Of a stretch of 13,635 bases of DNA, positions 6,121 to 13,635 are shown one piece after another. Source of the DNA: a bacterium (GTDB taxonomy: Bacteria; Pseudomonadota; Alphaproteobacteria; Caulobacterales; Hyphomonadaceae). How positions within the stretch are numbered: position 1 is the first letter of the stretch; every line of letters begins with the position of its first letter. A program made the translations under genes and the position numbers. The DNA is taken from assembly GCA_030824255.1 (NCBI GenBank), contig JAVBYB010000550.1:1-13635 (forward strand), written 5' to 3'. The notes beneath the pieces were generated by a model that did not search any database, was not told the origin of the DNA, and saw only the letters and a list, made by a program, of their open reading frames with translations.

Positions 6121-8040
6121 TTACTGGCCGAACAGCTTCTGCAGGAACACGGTCTCGGCCTCGCGACGGGCGTCGTTGTTGGGCTTCTTCACGAAGCCAT
6201 GCCCTTCATCCCTGAACTGCACATAGCCGACATCGACTCCATTCACGCGTATCGCATCGACCATCTGGCGCGACTCGCTCGCGGGCACGCGCGGATCGTT
6301 GAGCCCCTGCATGATCAGTATCGGCTTGGTGATGCGTCCGACATTGTTGAGCGGCGAAATCTTGTCGAACACGGCCTTCATCTCGGGCAGGCGCTCGTCG
6401 CCGTATTCCGCCCGGCGCAGGTCGCGGCGATAGGCTTCGGTGTTGTTGAGGAAGGTGATCCAGTTCGAGATGCCATAGCGATCGACGCCGCCCGCCAGAC
6501 GGTCCGCGTAATGCGTCATGGCGGCCAGCACCATGTAGCCGCCATAGGACTGGCCATAGACGACGATGCGGCTTGAATCGAGATCGGGCTGCGTCTTGAT
6601 CCAGTCGAGCAGCGCGCCGATGTCCTTGACCGAATCCTCGCGCTTTTCGGCATTGTCGAGTTGCACATAGGTCTTGCCATAACCCGCCGAGCCGCGAACG
6701 TTCGGCACGATCACTGCCGCGCCGAGTTCCGCCACCATATGCTGGTGGATCGGGTTGAAGGCCGGACGCGACTGGCTCTCCGGCCCGCCATGAATGTCGA
6801 TGATCACCGGCGCAGGCCCGCGCGTGGCTGGCTTGTAGACAAAGGCCGGTATGGACAAGCCGTCGAACGAGTTGAAGCGCACAAGCGTAGGCTCCACCAG
6901 CTTGTCGGCATCAAGCCCGCCCAGCTCCGACGTCGTCCAGCGGGTAAGCTTCGCCGCCCTGAGATCCCACGACCAGATGTCGCCTGCGCTCTTCGGCGTC
7001 GACAGGCCGATAGCCAGCTTGGATCCATCGTTCGAGAATTTCAGACCGGAAATCACCGCCATCGGCAATTTCGGCTGCGGCAGCGCGCGCTTGGTCTTCA
7101 TGTCGATAACGCGAACGGTGGAATAGCCATCCTCGTTCACAGCATAGGCCAGCGTACGGCCATCCGCTGTCAGCGTGAAATCCTCGACGTCCCATTTGAG
7201 CCCCGGCGTCAGCACCGTCTCCGCGCCGGTCGCCAGGTCCATCTCAACCAAACGCTGCGTATCCGCCCCCTTGTCAGACAGCAGCAGGATGCTCTTGCGC
7301 CCCGGCATGAAGATGCCGCCCGAATAGGCCGTCTTGCCCGCGCTCGCCGCGATCTCGCTCATCTTGCCCGTCGTTATATCGAGCAGGTAGCGCTTCGATT
7401 CCGTGATCGAGAGATAGCGGCCTAGCAGCACGCTCTTGCCATCGGCCGACACATCCAGCGCCTCGAGCGCGCCCTCGCCTTTCAGCAGTGTGCGCCGCGC
7501 GCCGGGACTGGCGAGATCGACAGCGACAATATCCGTGTCCGACTGGCCTTTGCGCTGCACGCCCCAGATCGCCGTCTTTCCATCGGGAGTGAAGATGAGA
7601 CCGAGATTGCGCGTACCAGCCTCCGTCAGCTGGATCTCCGGCGCCTTGCCGTCCGACAGGAAAAGCTGGAACCACTCGTCCCCGCCCGCATCCTTCGTGA
7701 ACACGAAGCGATCCGATCCCGGCACGGTCTGCACATCGGAGACCTGATCGGCGAAGAAGGTCAGCTGGCTGCGGTCCGCGCCCGGCGCCGCGACACGGTG
7801 CAGCTGATACGTCGCGCCGAATCGCGTGCGGATCAGCATCGATCCATCTTTCTGCCAGTCGCCGAAGAAAGCCGAGCGCGCATTCTGGTAACGCGCCAGC
7901 CCGTCCTTCACCGCCTGCGGCGCTTCGGGCACGTTCTCGAAGATCTGCGCGCCAATCTCGCGCCGTTCCACCCGCTGCGCCGATGCGGGTGCAGCAAGCG
8001 ACAGGGCCAATGCGACAGCAGCAAGGCATGCAAGTTTCAT
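6121..8040 (-). CDS. Secreted S9 family (prolyl oligopeptidase) peptidase
   Basis: A 639-residue protein with signal peptide MKLACLAAVALALSLAAPASA cleaved near residue 21, so periplasmic or secreted. Residues about 40-380 are a WD40-like beta-propeller with repeated blocks such as FTPDGKTAIWG, VSADGKSVLLG and LTADGRTLAYA. Residues about 390-639 are the alpha/beta hydrolase domain: HGGP (417-420, oxyanion side), nucleophile GQSYGGY (Ser498), Asp582 in LNDPRVP and His614 in DEGHGF. The Ser-Asp-His triad is complete, so the enzyme should be active. S9 members of this length cleave dipeptides, acyl-amino acids or short proline-containing peptides; exact specificity is not readable. GGAGG lies 5 bases before the ATG but sits in a hairpin. 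The gene follows purH on the same strand after 53 bases, so read-through is possible. Confidence 0.95.
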   Translation of the reverse strand: MKLACLAAVALALSLAAPASAQRVERREIGAQIFENVPEAPQAVKDGLARYQNARSAFFGDWQKDGSMLIRTRFGATYQLHRVAAPGADRSQLTFFADQVSDVQTVPGSDRFVFTKDAGGDEWFQLFLSDGKAPEIQLTEAGTRNLGLIFTPDGKTAIWGVQRKGQSDTDIVAVDLASPGARRTLLKGEGALEALDVSADGKSVLLGRYLSITESKRYLLDITTGKMSEIAASAGKTAYSGGIFMPGRKSILLLSDKGADTQRLVEMDLATGAETVLTPGLKWDVEDFTLTADGRTLAYAVNEDGYSTVRVIDMKTKRALPQPKLPMAVISGLKFSNDGSKLAIGLSTPKSAGDIWSWDLRAAKLTRWTTSELGGLDADKLVEPTLVRFNSFDGLSIPAFVYKPATRGPAPVIIDIHGGPESQSRPAFNPIHQHMVAELGAAVIVPNVRGSAGYGKTYVQLDNAEKREDSVKDIGALLDWIKTQPDLDSSRIVVYGQSYGGYMVLAAMTHYADRLAGGVDRYGISNWITFLNNTEAYRRDLRRAEYGDERLPEMKAVFDKISPLNNVGRITKPILIMQGLNDPRVPASESRQMVDAIRVNGVDVGYVQFRDEGHGFVKKPNNDARREAETVFLQKLFGQ

Positions 8041-8045
8041 GAGAA

Positions 8046-8065
8046 CCTCCAGCAGGTTGCGGAGG
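8046..8065 (-). promoter_or_regulatory. Hairpin masking the Shine-Dalgarno of the S9 peptidase gene
   Basis: In the - strand RNA, CCTCC pairs with the GGAGG Shine-Dalgarno. Inside that stem GCA pairs with TGC around a 3-base loop, leaving one bulged T, for about 8 base pairs in all. The whole ribosome binding sequence is therefore in a stem ending 5 bases before the ATG. It may dampen or condition translation. This is inferred by hand folding. Confidence 0.45.
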
Positions 8066-8093
8066 CTAGCGCAGGCTGTGTGCAGGTAAAACC

Positions 8094-9719
8094 CTAGTGA
8101 CGGAAGTGGCGCATTCCGGTGAAGACCATGGCGAGGTCAGCATCGTCCGCCGCCTTGATCACCTCGTCATCACGCACGGATCCGCCCGGCTGGATCACGG
8201 CCGTGGCGCCTGCTTGAGCCGCCTGCAGCAGGCCATCCGCAAACGGGAAGAAGGCATCGGAAGCGCAGACCGAACCGATTGTCGCTGGATCCGCCTGGTT
8301 GGCGGCGTGGGCAGCATCTTCCGCCTTGCGGCGCGCAATGCGCGCGGAATCCACGCGGCTCATCTGCCCAGCCCCGATGCCAACCGTCGCTCCATCCTTC
8401 GCATAGATGATCGCGTTCGACTTGGTGTGCTTGCAGACGCGGAATGCAAACAGCATATCCGCGATTTCCTGCGGACTTGGGCGGCGCTTGGTGACGATCT
8501 TGAGGTCGGCCTCCATGATGCGGCCGACATCGCGGTCCTGCACCAGAAGCCCGCCTGCAACCGTGCGCACCATGACGCCTGGCTGGGCCGGGTCCGGCAG
8601 GCCGCCCGTCAGCAGCAGGCGTAGATTCTTCTTCTTCGCGAACACCGCCAGCGCCGCCTCGTCCGCATCCGGCGCGATGACAACTTCGGTGAAGATTTCG
8701 GTGATCGCTTCCGCAGTCGGCCCATCCAGCGGCACGTTCACCGCGATGATGCCGCCAAACGCCGACGTCGAGTCACAGGCCAGCGCGCGGCGGTAGGCCT
8801 CCGTCACCGTTGCGCCGGTCGCGACGCCGCACGGGTTGGCGTGCTTGATGATCGCGACGGCGGGGGACGCTTTCGGATCGAACTCGGCGACCAGCTCAAA
8901 CGCTGCGTCCGTGTCGTTGATATTGTTGTAGCTCAGCTCCTTGCCCTGCACCTGCCGCGCAGTCAGAACGCCGGCGCGCTTGTCCGGGCCGGCATAGACG
9001 ACCGCTTTCTGGTGGGGGTTCTCGCCGTAACGCAGCGTCTGCTGCAGCTTGCCGCCGAAGGCGCGCCAGTCACCCGCCTCCTCGTCCAGCTGCTTCCAGT
9101 ACCACTCCGAGATCGCCGCATCGTACGCCGCCGTGCGCGCATACGTCTTCGCAGCCAGACGGCGGCGGAGACCGAGGGAAACGGTTCCCTTGTTTTCGGC
9201 CTGCTCCATCTCGGCAATCACGGCATCCAAATCGGCGCCATCGGTGCAGACGGCCACGAAGTCGGCGTTCTTGGACGCCGCGCGCAGCATGGCGGGGCCT
9301 CCAATGTCGATGTTCTCGATGCAGTCATCGAAGCCCGCGCCTGCCTGAACGGTGGCCTCGAACGGATAGAGATTGATCCAGACCAGATCGATCGGCTCGA
9401 TGCAGTGATCGGTCGCATCCTTGGTGTGGCTGGCAAGGTCGCGCCGGTACAGCAGACCGCCATGCACTTTCGGATGCAGCGTCTTCACGCGGCCATCCAT
9501 CATTTCCGGAAAGCCCGTCAGGTCCGCCACATCGCGTACCTTGAGGCCCGCATCCTTCAGCGCCTTGGACGTCCCGCCGGTGGAGACCAGATCGACGCCC
9601 AGCGCCGCCAGCTTCTGCGCCCGCTCGACCAGACCGGTCTTGTCGGACACGGAAATCAGCATGCGTTTCACGGCGATGCGATCGGGAACGTTCTTGGGGG
9701 CGGCTTTGGGGGGCGACAT
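8094..9719 (-). CDS. purH: Bifunctional AICAR transformylase / IMP cyclohydrolase
   Basis: A 541-residue protein, full length for PurH (about 520-540). It catalyses the last two steps of de novo IMP synthesis in the cytoplasm: formylation of AICAR with 10-formyl-tetrahydrofolate, then ring closure to IMP. The N-terminal MGS-like cyclohydrolase domain (about 15-200) shows [16 protein letters not shown] (46-52) and [14 protein letters not shown] (75-88). The transformylase domain (about 205-541) shows [10 protein letters not shown] (230-239), the catalytic Lys292-His293 in [20 protein letters not shown] and QPGGSVRD (510-517). ATG at 9719 has GGAG 7 bases upstream; the first ~15 residues are a short extension. 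The SD partly overlaps a 5-bp hairpin (9729-9743). Downstream on the same strand is the S9 peptidase gene. Confidence 0.98.
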   Translation of the reverse strand: MSPPKAAPKNVPDRIAVKRMLISVSDKTGLVERAQKLAALGVDLVSTGGTSKALKDAGLKVRDVADLTGFPEMMDGRVKTLHPKVHGGLLYRRDLASHTKDATDHCIEPIDLVWINLYPFEATVQAGAGFDDCIENIDIGGPAMLRAASKNADFVAVCTDGADLDAVIAEMEQAENKGTVSLGLRRRLAAKTYARTAAYDAAISEWYWKQLDEEAGDWRAFGGKLQQTLRYGENPHQKAVVYAGPDKRAGVLTARQVQGKELSYNNINDTDAAFELVAEFDPKASPAVAIIKHANPCGVATGATVTEAYRRALACDSTSAFGGIIAVNVPLDGPTAEAITEIFTEVVIAPDADEAALAVFAKKKNLRLLLTGGLPDPAQPGVMVRTVAGGLLVQDRDVGRIMEADLKIVTKRRPSPQEIADMLFAFRVCKHTKSNAIIYAKDGATVGIGAGQMSRVDSARIARRKAEDAAHAANQADPATIGSVCASDAFFPFADGLLQAAQAGATAVIQPGGSVRDDEVIKAADDADLAMVFTGMRHFRH

Positions 9720-9728
9720 GTGGCGGCT

Positions 9729-9743
9729 CCAGCGCTTGGCTGG
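9729..9743 (-). promoter_or_regulatory. Small hairpin overlapping the purH ribosome binding site
   Basis: CCAGC and GCTGG form a 5-bp stem with a 5-base loop. The GG of the purH Shine-Dalgarno (GGAG, 9727-9730) is in the stem. It is weaker than the hairpin at the S9 gene and may have no effect. Confidence 0.25.
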
Positions 9744-9767
9744 GCGCCCGATAGCATCACGTTGCCT

Positions 9768-9794
9768 GTCTTGAAACCGTCAAGTCTCGAAACC
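9768..9794. repeat. Imperfect direct repeat upstream of purH (GTCTTGAAACC / GTCTCGAAACC)
   Basis: Two 11-base copies differing at one position lie at 9768-9778 and 9784-9794, with a 16-base period, 49-75 bases upstream of the purH ATG. They could be operator half-sites or a duplicated promoter element. No convincing -35/-10 pair was found in this 99-base spacer. Confidence 0.35.
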
Positions 9795-9818
9795 TTCAAC
9801 CTTGCGGCAAACAGGAAA

Positions 9819-10103
9819 CTAGCCTTCCCGGCTCATCTCGAAGGTCTGCCAGTCCAGCCGCGACCCGAAGGCTTCCCAAGCGTTCTCGAGGCCCGTCGCT
9901 TCGACAATGCTCCACAGGCGGCGAATCGCTTCCAGCTCGCCGCTGACCAGGAACAGGGCGACGCTGCGGTCCACCGAAAGTTCGCTGGCTTCGAGATTTA
10001 TCCCGCTCGTGCGGATGGCCGCCAGCGTTCGCTGGACCAGCTTGTCCTGACGTTCCCCGTCACAATACGGCTCGCCGTTAAAGACCAGTACGCGCATTTC
10101 CAT
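9819..10103 (-). CDS. Small hypothetical protein (94 residues)
   Basis: I do not recognise this protein. It begins MEMRVLVFNGEPYCDG, is charged and soluble-looking, and has no signal peptide or membrane helix. The alternation of predicted strands (MRVLVFNG, SVALFLVSG) and helices (QDKLVQRTLAAIRT, ELEAIRRLWSIVEATG) suggests a small alpha/beta fold. It contains one cysteine (Cys14), near the start. The start is uncertain: the ATGs at 10103 and 10097 both lack a clear Shine-Dalgarno. It sits between the dehydratase gene, 68 bases upstream in transcription order, and purH, 99 bases downstream, all on the - strand. The overlapping longer + strand frame looks like a shadow. It is called a gene from position, orientation and plausible composition. 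Confidence 0.6.
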   Translation of the reverse strand: MEMRVLVFNGEPYCDGERQDKLVQRTLAAIRTSGINLEASELSVDRSVALFLVSGELEAIRRLWSIVEATGLENAWEAFGSRLDWQTFEMSREG

Positions 10104-10171
10104 GAGTATGAGATGGCGTCGCCGCGCGTCGGGTCAATACCCGCTTCTACAGCTTGAGCCGGTCAGTCTCC

Positions 10172-12079
10172 CTAGTGCAGGTTCACCACGGTTTCGCCCC
10201 AGGCGTCCTCGGTGAACAGCTCCGGCGCCAGCGCCTGCATCATGGACAGCGACGCCAGCGGATCGCGTCGCGCGGCATACGAAATGATCGCATCCAGTCG
10301 CGCCTGAACCTCGGCGATCGGCGGAGATCCGGTATTGGCGACCTCCAGCACACCGTCCACCGGCGTGTCTTTCACCTGCTCGCGATTGTAGAACACCGTC
10401 TCGGTCAGTTTTTCGCCGGGGCGTGGGCCGGTGACGCGAATGAGAATGTCCTGGCCAGGGGTAAGGCCCTTCATGCGGATCATCTTCTCGGCGAGGTCGA
10501 TCACCCTGACCGGGTCGCCCATGTCCAGCACGAACAGGGTGGCCTCATCCGATGTCGAGGCCGCTGACAGCGCTGCCGCCTGCAGGACGAGCGCGGAGGC
10601 TTCTTCCACGCTCATGAAATAGCGGGTCATGTCCGGGTGCGTGACCGTGACCGGTCCGCCCTCGGCGATCTGTTTTTCGAACAATGGCGCCACCGAGCCC
10701 TTCGAGCCCAGCACGTTCCCGAACCGCACCAGTGAAAAGCGCGTGCCCGGCGCTGTCGGCGCGAACGCCTGGATGAACAGTTCCGCCGCACGCTTGGTTG
10801 CGCCCATCACGTTCTGCGGATTCACGGCCTTGTCGGTTGAGATGAAGGTGAAAGCCTTCACGCCGAGCGACGCCGCAATCATCGCACAGCGCCGGGCGCC
10901 CAGCACGTTGGTCAGGATCGCTTCGTTCGGATTGAGCTCCATCAGGGGCACATGCTTCAGCGCCGCCGCATGGATCACGACATCCGGCGCCGCTTCCTGC
11001 ATGGCCTGCTCAAGCCGCATCTCGTCACGCACATCGCCGATCACCATGCGGCGCACGACGTTCGGATAGGCGCGCGACAACTCCTGATCGATTTCGAAGA
11101 CGTTGAACTCGGAACTATCGAAAATGGTGAGTTCGGCCGGCCCAAGCGCCGCGCACTGACGCGCCAGCTCGCCGCCAATCGTTCCGCCGCCGCCCGTGAT
11201 GAAGACACGCGCGCCCGACACAAGTTCAGCCACCGGCGCCATGTCCAGCCGCCGCTCAGGACGCGCCAGCAGGTCGGCCGGGCGGATCTGCTCCAGCATG
11301 GCCTTTGCGCCGATCCGCAGCAGCGTGGCCTTGCGCGCGGACGATACAGCCAGCGCCGCGTCCATCGTGCGACGGTCTTCCGGCGGCGTCGCAATTGCGA
11401 TCCAGGGCAGCTCGCCGAAACGGGCGGTATAGTGATCGAACAGCGTCGCCAGCTGGTCGATGCCGCCCATCACCTGAATGCCTTCGATGTCGCGGCCATA
11501 ATGCAGGCCGGATGTCTCGACGATGCCGATGGCGCGGATCGGCGGACCGGATGGCGCCTTGCGGGCGGCGCGTAGCGCCTCTGCAACATGGCTCGCAGGC
11601 CCGACCACCAGCGCACGCGGCGCATAGGGCGGCTCACGGCGGAAGATGGCGGTGAGATCGCCCGTTGCCCGCCCCCGCGCCCACAGGCGCACGACCATCA
11701 GCAATACCAGCCAGATCGGGAACTGCAGGTAGATCGACGAGATCGGATAGTCCTGAAGCGCCTTGGCGAGGATCAGGATCGGCAGCGACATCAAATGGGT
11801 GAGCGCGACCGCCTGGAAGATGCGCACCACGTCCCGCAGCGACGTATGCCGCCAGACCTGCCGGTGGACGCCGCGCAGCCACATGGCGAATGCCGCCGCC
11901 ACGCCGAACGCGATCGCAACGAAGAATTCAAGCCAGGTCGGCGCGCCGCCGCCAGCAAAAACATAGATGATGTGCGGCGCAAGAAACATCGCCACCATGC
12001 CGGTGAGGACGTCATAGGCGAAGCATGCCGCTTTCGCTTCAATAGCCGCCCGCCGGGCGGAGACCTCTACGCTGCTCAC
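10172..12079 (-). CDS. Membrane-anchored CapD/WbpM/PglF-type NDP-sugar 4,6-dehydratase (polysaccharide biosynthesis)
   Basis: A 635-residue protein, usual for the long FlaA1/CapD/WbpM/PglF family. The N-terminal part has about four membrane segments (roughly 20-42, 51-69, 90-107, 115-132). A linker Rossmann-like domain (about 153-260) starts at ALVVGP. The catalytic SDR domain (about 290-570) has the NAD(P) loop FITGGGGTIGGE, STDKAVNPQNVMGATKR with the Ser/Thr-Asp-Lys set and the Met-x3-Lys (M425/K429) that replaces Tyr-x3-Lys in this family, RFGNVLGS, and GPRPGEKL (551-558). Members convert UDP-GlcNAc-type sugars to 4-keto-6-deoxy intermediates for envelope polysaccharides at the inner membrane. 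The GTG start is supported by GGGGGAG 6 bases upstream and lies 3 bases after the heparinase-like stop, indicating translational coupling. Confidence 0.94.
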   Translation of the reverse strand: MSSVEVSARRAAIEAKAACFAYDVLTGMVAMFLAPHIIYVFAGGGAPTWLEFFVAIAFGVAAAFAMWLRGVHRQVWRHTSLRDVVRIFQAVALTHLMSLPILILAKALQDYPISSIYLQFPIWLVLLMVVRLWARGRATGDLTAIFRREPPYAPRALVVGPASHVAEALRAARKAPSGPPIRAIGIVETSGLHYGRDIEGIQVMGGIDQLATLFDHYTARFGELPWIAIATPPEDRRTMDAALAVSSARKATLLRIGAKAMLEQIRPADLLARPERRLDMAPVAELVSGARVFITGGGGTIGGELARQCAALGPAELTIFDSSEFNVFEIDQELSRAYPNVVRRMVIGDVRDEMRLEQAMQEAAPDVVIHAAALKHVPLMELNPNEAILTNVLGARRCAMIAASLGVKAFTFISTDKAVNPQNVMGATKRAAELFIQAFAPTAPGTRFSLVRFGNVLGSKGSVAPLFEKQIAEGGPVTVTHPDMTRYFMSVEEASALVLQAAALSAASTSDEATLFVLDMGDPVRVIDLAEKMIRMKGLTPGQDILIRVTGPRPGEKLTETVFYNREQVKDTPVDGVLEVANTGSPPIAEVQARLDAIISYAARRDPLASLSMMQALAPELFTEDAWGETVVNLH

Positions 12080-12082
12080 GCA

Positions 12083-13635
12083 CTACTCCCCCTGGGCGCC
12101 AGGGTCGACCCGGACCAGAGCCCAACGCACCCGGTTTGGCGCCTGCGATCCGTCCGCTCCCGGATCTGCCACTCCCCGTATCACGAGCTGCCGCGTCTTC
12201 TGCGGAGTCTCCCCTCCCCAGTAGCGCGAATTCTCTACTGAAAGCAAAGTTTCGCTGCGGAATCTCCACACCCTCTGACGTTGCGGCAATCCTAGGAAAA
12301 CGGTCCTATCGTCGGGGCCGTCAGCGATTTGCACGTCGGGATGAAGGTGGAAACGAATTTCGAACGGAATTAATCCGCTCTGGAACGCTGGCGATGCGTC
12401 GGACATGGGCCGCGATAGGCTGTCTTCGCCTGTGACCCGCGTGCCATTCATCGCCACATACAGCCTGCGGCGGTAGATCAGGCCGTGGCGGATGCGCCAT
12501 CCAGCATGCTGGCCTTCCAGCAGGTATTGCTCGCCCTCTTCCATCCGGCGCACGGCCAGCTGCGCCGGGCCTTCGGGTGCGCGCACTCCCGTCGCCGGGT
12601 CCATGGCAAATACAGCGGAATCCTCGCCATTCAGCGACAGGACCGAATGCGCCGCCGTCCGCCGCGCTGCTTCCCGCAGCACCGGGTCGAGGTCAGGGTT
12701 GGCGCCGCACGACACAATGATCCGGTCCGGCCCGTCATCGACCGACAGCGCCAGCGAGCCGGCATGCGCCCGGCCGCCATACGGCCGCTCCGGCCCGGGG
12801 CCCGCATCGACATAGACCGTAAGTCCCGTCGCCTGGACGCGCTGGTAGGCCGACAGCCGCGCGAACGAGAATTTCGAATTGACCCCGCCATGCGGCCGCA
12901 GCGCCGCGCGCGCCAGCCCATTGCGTGCGTCCCCACCGCCATTGGCGACCAGCAGTCCGCCATCCGCCGTCTGGAAGAAGCTCAGCATCGCCGCCATGCG
13001 CGGCTGCAACTTGTTGAGGAACAGCGGCGCACTGACCCCCAAGCGTAGCAGTAGCTCTTCCACCGCATGAATATCTATCAGCGCCTCGGCAAGCGCTTCC
13101 GGATTGCGGCTGGCATGACCGCCATCGGGCAGGATCTGGGCCGCGCACTCGGCCTCCAGCATGGCAAGGCCTGTGTCGAGCGTCTTGCGTCCGTCCTCGG
13201 TTGCAGCCCCCGCCAGCGACAACGCCACGGCAATGCGAAAGCGCGACCACGGATCGCTTTCCTCCGGCGCAGAGAACACCAGATGCCGCATCTGACGGCC
13301 GAGACAATCGAGCAGCTCGGCCTGGTCGGCATGCACCATCTCGAACAGCCACGGCCCCGCCGACAGTATGTTGATGATGCGATCGGCCGTAACGCCCGGA
13401 CGCCAGGCAAAATCATGCCATTTGCCGAACGTCTCGACCCAGGCGGAAACGAGCGCGCGCCCGCGCATCTCGCCTGCGGGCCCGCACGCAGCGAGATCGC
13501 GCAGCCAGTGAAAACGGTGAATCTGATCAGCAAAGTGAAAGCTCGGAAGCTGCGGTCCCCATGGCGAGTGGCCTTCGGGAACCTGCAACTCAGCTGCGCC
13601 AAAGCGCCAGTGTCCCTCGAGTATGGCATCGCCAC
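12083..13635 (-). CDS. Heparinase II/III superfamily protein (COG5360-like), N-terminus outside window
   Basis: 516 codons are visible and the frame stays open to the right edge, so the start is missing. The first visible residues read ...GDAILEGHWRFGAAELQ. An internal TTG at 13588 is not a credible start because the frame continues through it. The N-terminal visible part (about 1-260) is helical and resembles the alpha/alpha toroid of the superfamily: HWLRDLAACG-like and KWHDFAWRPGVTADRIIN motifs, and the conserved ILPDGGHASRNPE block. The C-terminal part (about 275-510) is strand-rich, with RPYGGRAHAGSLALSVDDG fitting the beta-sandwich lyase module. Members are polysaccharide-lyase-like, but this subgroup has no defined substrate. 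It overlaps no gene and is followed after 3 bases by the sugar dehydratase gene, so a role in cell-surface glycan metabolism is likely but inferred. Confidence 0.87.
   Translation of the reverse strand, partial: GDAILEGHWRFGAAELQVPEGHSPWGPQLPSFHFADQIHRFHWLRDLAACGPAGEMRGRALVSAWVETFGKWHDFAWRPGVTADRIINILSAGPWLFEMVHADQAELLDCLGRQMRHLVFSAPEESDPWSRFRIAVALSLAGAATEDGRKTLDTGLAMLEAECAAQILPDGGHASRNPEALAEALIDIHAVEELLLRLGVSAPLFLNKLQPRMAAMLSFFQTADGGLLVANGGGDARNGLARAALRPHGGVNSKFSFARLSAYQRVQATGLTVYVDAGPGPERPYGGRAHAGSLALSVDDGPDRIIVSCGANPDLDPVLREAARRTAAHSVLSLNGEDSAVFAMDPATGVRAPEGPAQLAVRRMEEGEQYLLEGQHAGWRIRHGLIYRRRLYVAMNGTRVTGEDSLSRPMSDASPAFQSGLIPFEIRFHLHPDVQIADGPDDRTVFLGLPQRQRVWRFRSETLLSVENSRYWGGETPQKTRQLVIRGVADPGADGSQAPNRVRWALVRVDPGAQGE
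12086..12092 (-). promoter_or_regulatory. Ribosome binding site of the dehydratase gene inside the upstream coding region
   Basis: GGGGGAG on the - strand lies in the last codons of the heparinase-like gene; that gene's TAG stop (12083-12085) is in the spacer before the GTG at 12079. The arrangement fits coupled translation and supports the GTG start. Confidence 0.7.

Noticed and set aside
10109..10143. TTGACC on the - strand as a -35 element, with a CGGGT-CAAT-ACCCG hairpin (+ strand reading), before the small hypothetical gene
   Set aside because: The -10 candidate ATCTCA is poor, and the hairpin has a 5-bp stem and no T-run, so neither a promoter nor a terminator is supported.
8841..10157. 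438-residue + strand open frame covering purH antisense and the small hypothetical gene
   Set aside because: Most of it is antisense to purH and it lacks family motifs or a good ribosome site; the - strand reading is preferred.
12823..13635. Long alternative - strand frames overlapping the heparinase-like gene
   Set aside because: Arg-rich, motif-free readings in other frames of a gene with clear family motifs.

Overview
The window looks like ordinary chromosome from a GC-rich alphaproteobacterium. A Caulobacterales/Hyphomonadaceae-type organism is my best guess, from protein style and the purH/heparinase neighbourhood, but there is no rRNA or marker gene to prove it. I see no transposase, integrase, phage gene, CRISPR array, tRNA or rRNA. 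There are eleven genes: three on the + strand and eight on the - strand. No gene-free stretch exceeds about 220 bases. Most of the many long antisense open frames are GC-driven shadows.

Left part (1-2150). The window opens inside the C-terminal half of an HI0933/YhiN-type flavoprotein (+). It converges tail to tail with a cytoplasmic zinc-phospholipase-C-like protein fused to a helix-hairpin-helix DUF4332 tail (-). The two stop codons share one CTAG palindrome.

Middle (2193-6123). A large exported multidomain protein (-) carries a thioredoxin-like domain without cysteines, a one-haem cytochrome c segment, a PHM/DBM-like type II copper monooxygenase core with an apparently complete ligand set, and two C-terminal EF-hands. 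It is divergent from a small Cys-rich lipoprotein gene (+). That gene abuts a PfpI/DJ-1 family protein gene (-) with a 3-base gap. The latter is divergent from a stand-alone VWA protein gene (+), across a 218-base spacer unusually rich in inverted repeats. A strong intrinsic terminator closes the VWA gene.

Right part (6121-13635), all on the - strand. In transcription order: a heparinase II/III-superfamily gene cut by the window edge; a CapD/WbpM-type NDP-sugar 4,6-dehydratase membrane protein starting 3 bases after it; a 94-residue protein I do not recognise; purH; and a secreted S9 prolyl-oligopeptidase-family peptidase. The heparinase-like and dehydratase genes look translationally coupled and suggest envelope or extracellular glycan work. 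purH is de novo purine synthesis. The S9 Shine-Dalgarno sequence lies inside a predicted hairpin.

The most notable items are the copper/haem/EF-hand multidomain protein, the cytosolic zinc-PLC/HhH fusion, the hairpin masking the S9 ribosome site, and the inverted-repeat-rich spacer between the PfpI and VWA genes. I found no clear new defence or mobile system.
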